A stretch of 6,515 nt of DNA. It comes from Rickettsiales bacterium. GTDB taxonomy: Bacteria; Pseudomonadota; Alphaproteobacteria; Rickettsiales; Rickettsiaceae. The stretch is taken from NCBI GenBank assembly GCA_947453775.1, contig CANGHM010000031.1:1-6515 (forward strand). The letters run 5' to 3'. This document shows, piece after piece, positions 6,444-6,515 of the stretch. Made by a program: the position numbers and the translations under genes. How positions within the stretch are numbered: the stretch's first letter is position 1; every line of letters starts with the position of its first letter. Below the pieces are notes generated by a model. It saw only the letters and a program-made list of their open reading frames with translations. It had not been told where the DNA came from and did no database searches.

Positions 6444-6515
6444 ATGACTTCAGCTGCGCTTGATGTTACAAATAACTCTAACGATATTGAAATAGTGTTA
6501 GTTGAGCCACAACTG
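6444..6515 (+). CDS. TrmJ/TrmH-family (SPOUT) RNA 2'-O-methyltransferase, 3'-partial
   Basis: Only the first 24 codons are in the window. After a short polar leader (MTSAALDVTNNSND) the sequence reads IEIVLVEPQL. This is the opening strand and loop of TrmJ-type SPOUT methyltransferases, whose family pattern continues with a Gly/Pro-Glu-Asn-Ile-Gly segment beyond the edge. Members methylate 2'-hydroxyls of tRNA (TrmJ acts at position 32) or rRNA using S-adenosylmethionine in the cytoplasm. The ATG at 6444 is 10 bases after the copy 2 stop, and the sequence before it (AATACACACC) has no Shine-Dalgarno. With so little sequence the subfamily cannot be fixed, so no gene symbol is assigned. Confidence 0.7.
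   Translation, partial: MTSAALDVTNNSNDIEIVLVEPQL

Overview
The window is AT-rich, and every supported gene lies on the + strand in close head-to-tail order: lptD (5' end cut off), a short surA-type chaperone gene, two tandem copies of a gene for a two-domain GT32-like (DXD, OCH1-type) glycosyltransferase, and the first 24 codons of a TrmJ-family RNA methyltransferase. The lptD-surA pair, the low GC content, the compact LptD and the short SurA suggest an AT-rich alphaproteobacterium, possibly host-associated and Rickettsiales- or Holosporales-like. This is inferred from general features; no marker here fixes the taxon.

Layout. 1-2012 is LptD, the outer-membrane LPS translocon barrel, truncated at the window edge. 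2023-2901 is a periplasmic SurA-like chaperone, the usual partner for assembling LptD and other barrels. 2902-3030 is a 129-base spacer with a weak promoter candidate. 3031-4104 is glycosyltransferase copy 1 (catalytic half), ended by an in-frame TAA. 4105-4713 continues in the same frame as the rest of copy 1, a second domain with no evident start of its own. 4718-6433 is copy 2, intact, with both domains. 6444-6515 is the beginning of a SPOUT RNA methyltransferase gene running off the right edge. There is no RNA gene, CRISPR array or insertion sequence, and no gene-free stretch over 300 bases apart from the pseudogene remnant.

The main point of interest is the glycosyltransferase pair. Each copy has a hydrophobic N-terminal export or anchor segment, a conserved N-terminal motif region, a complete GT32 domain with a DMD motif, and a second domain that by eye is a diverged repeat of the first but lacks the DXD aspartates. 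The same loss in both copies implies that the catalytic/pseudocatalytic architecture existed before the genes duplicated. In copy 1 a single substitution (AAA to TAA, judged against copy 2) separates the two domains, while about 200 codons after it remain open. lptD and surA serve the cell envelope, so an envelope or secreted role for the glycosyltransferases is plausible but unproven.
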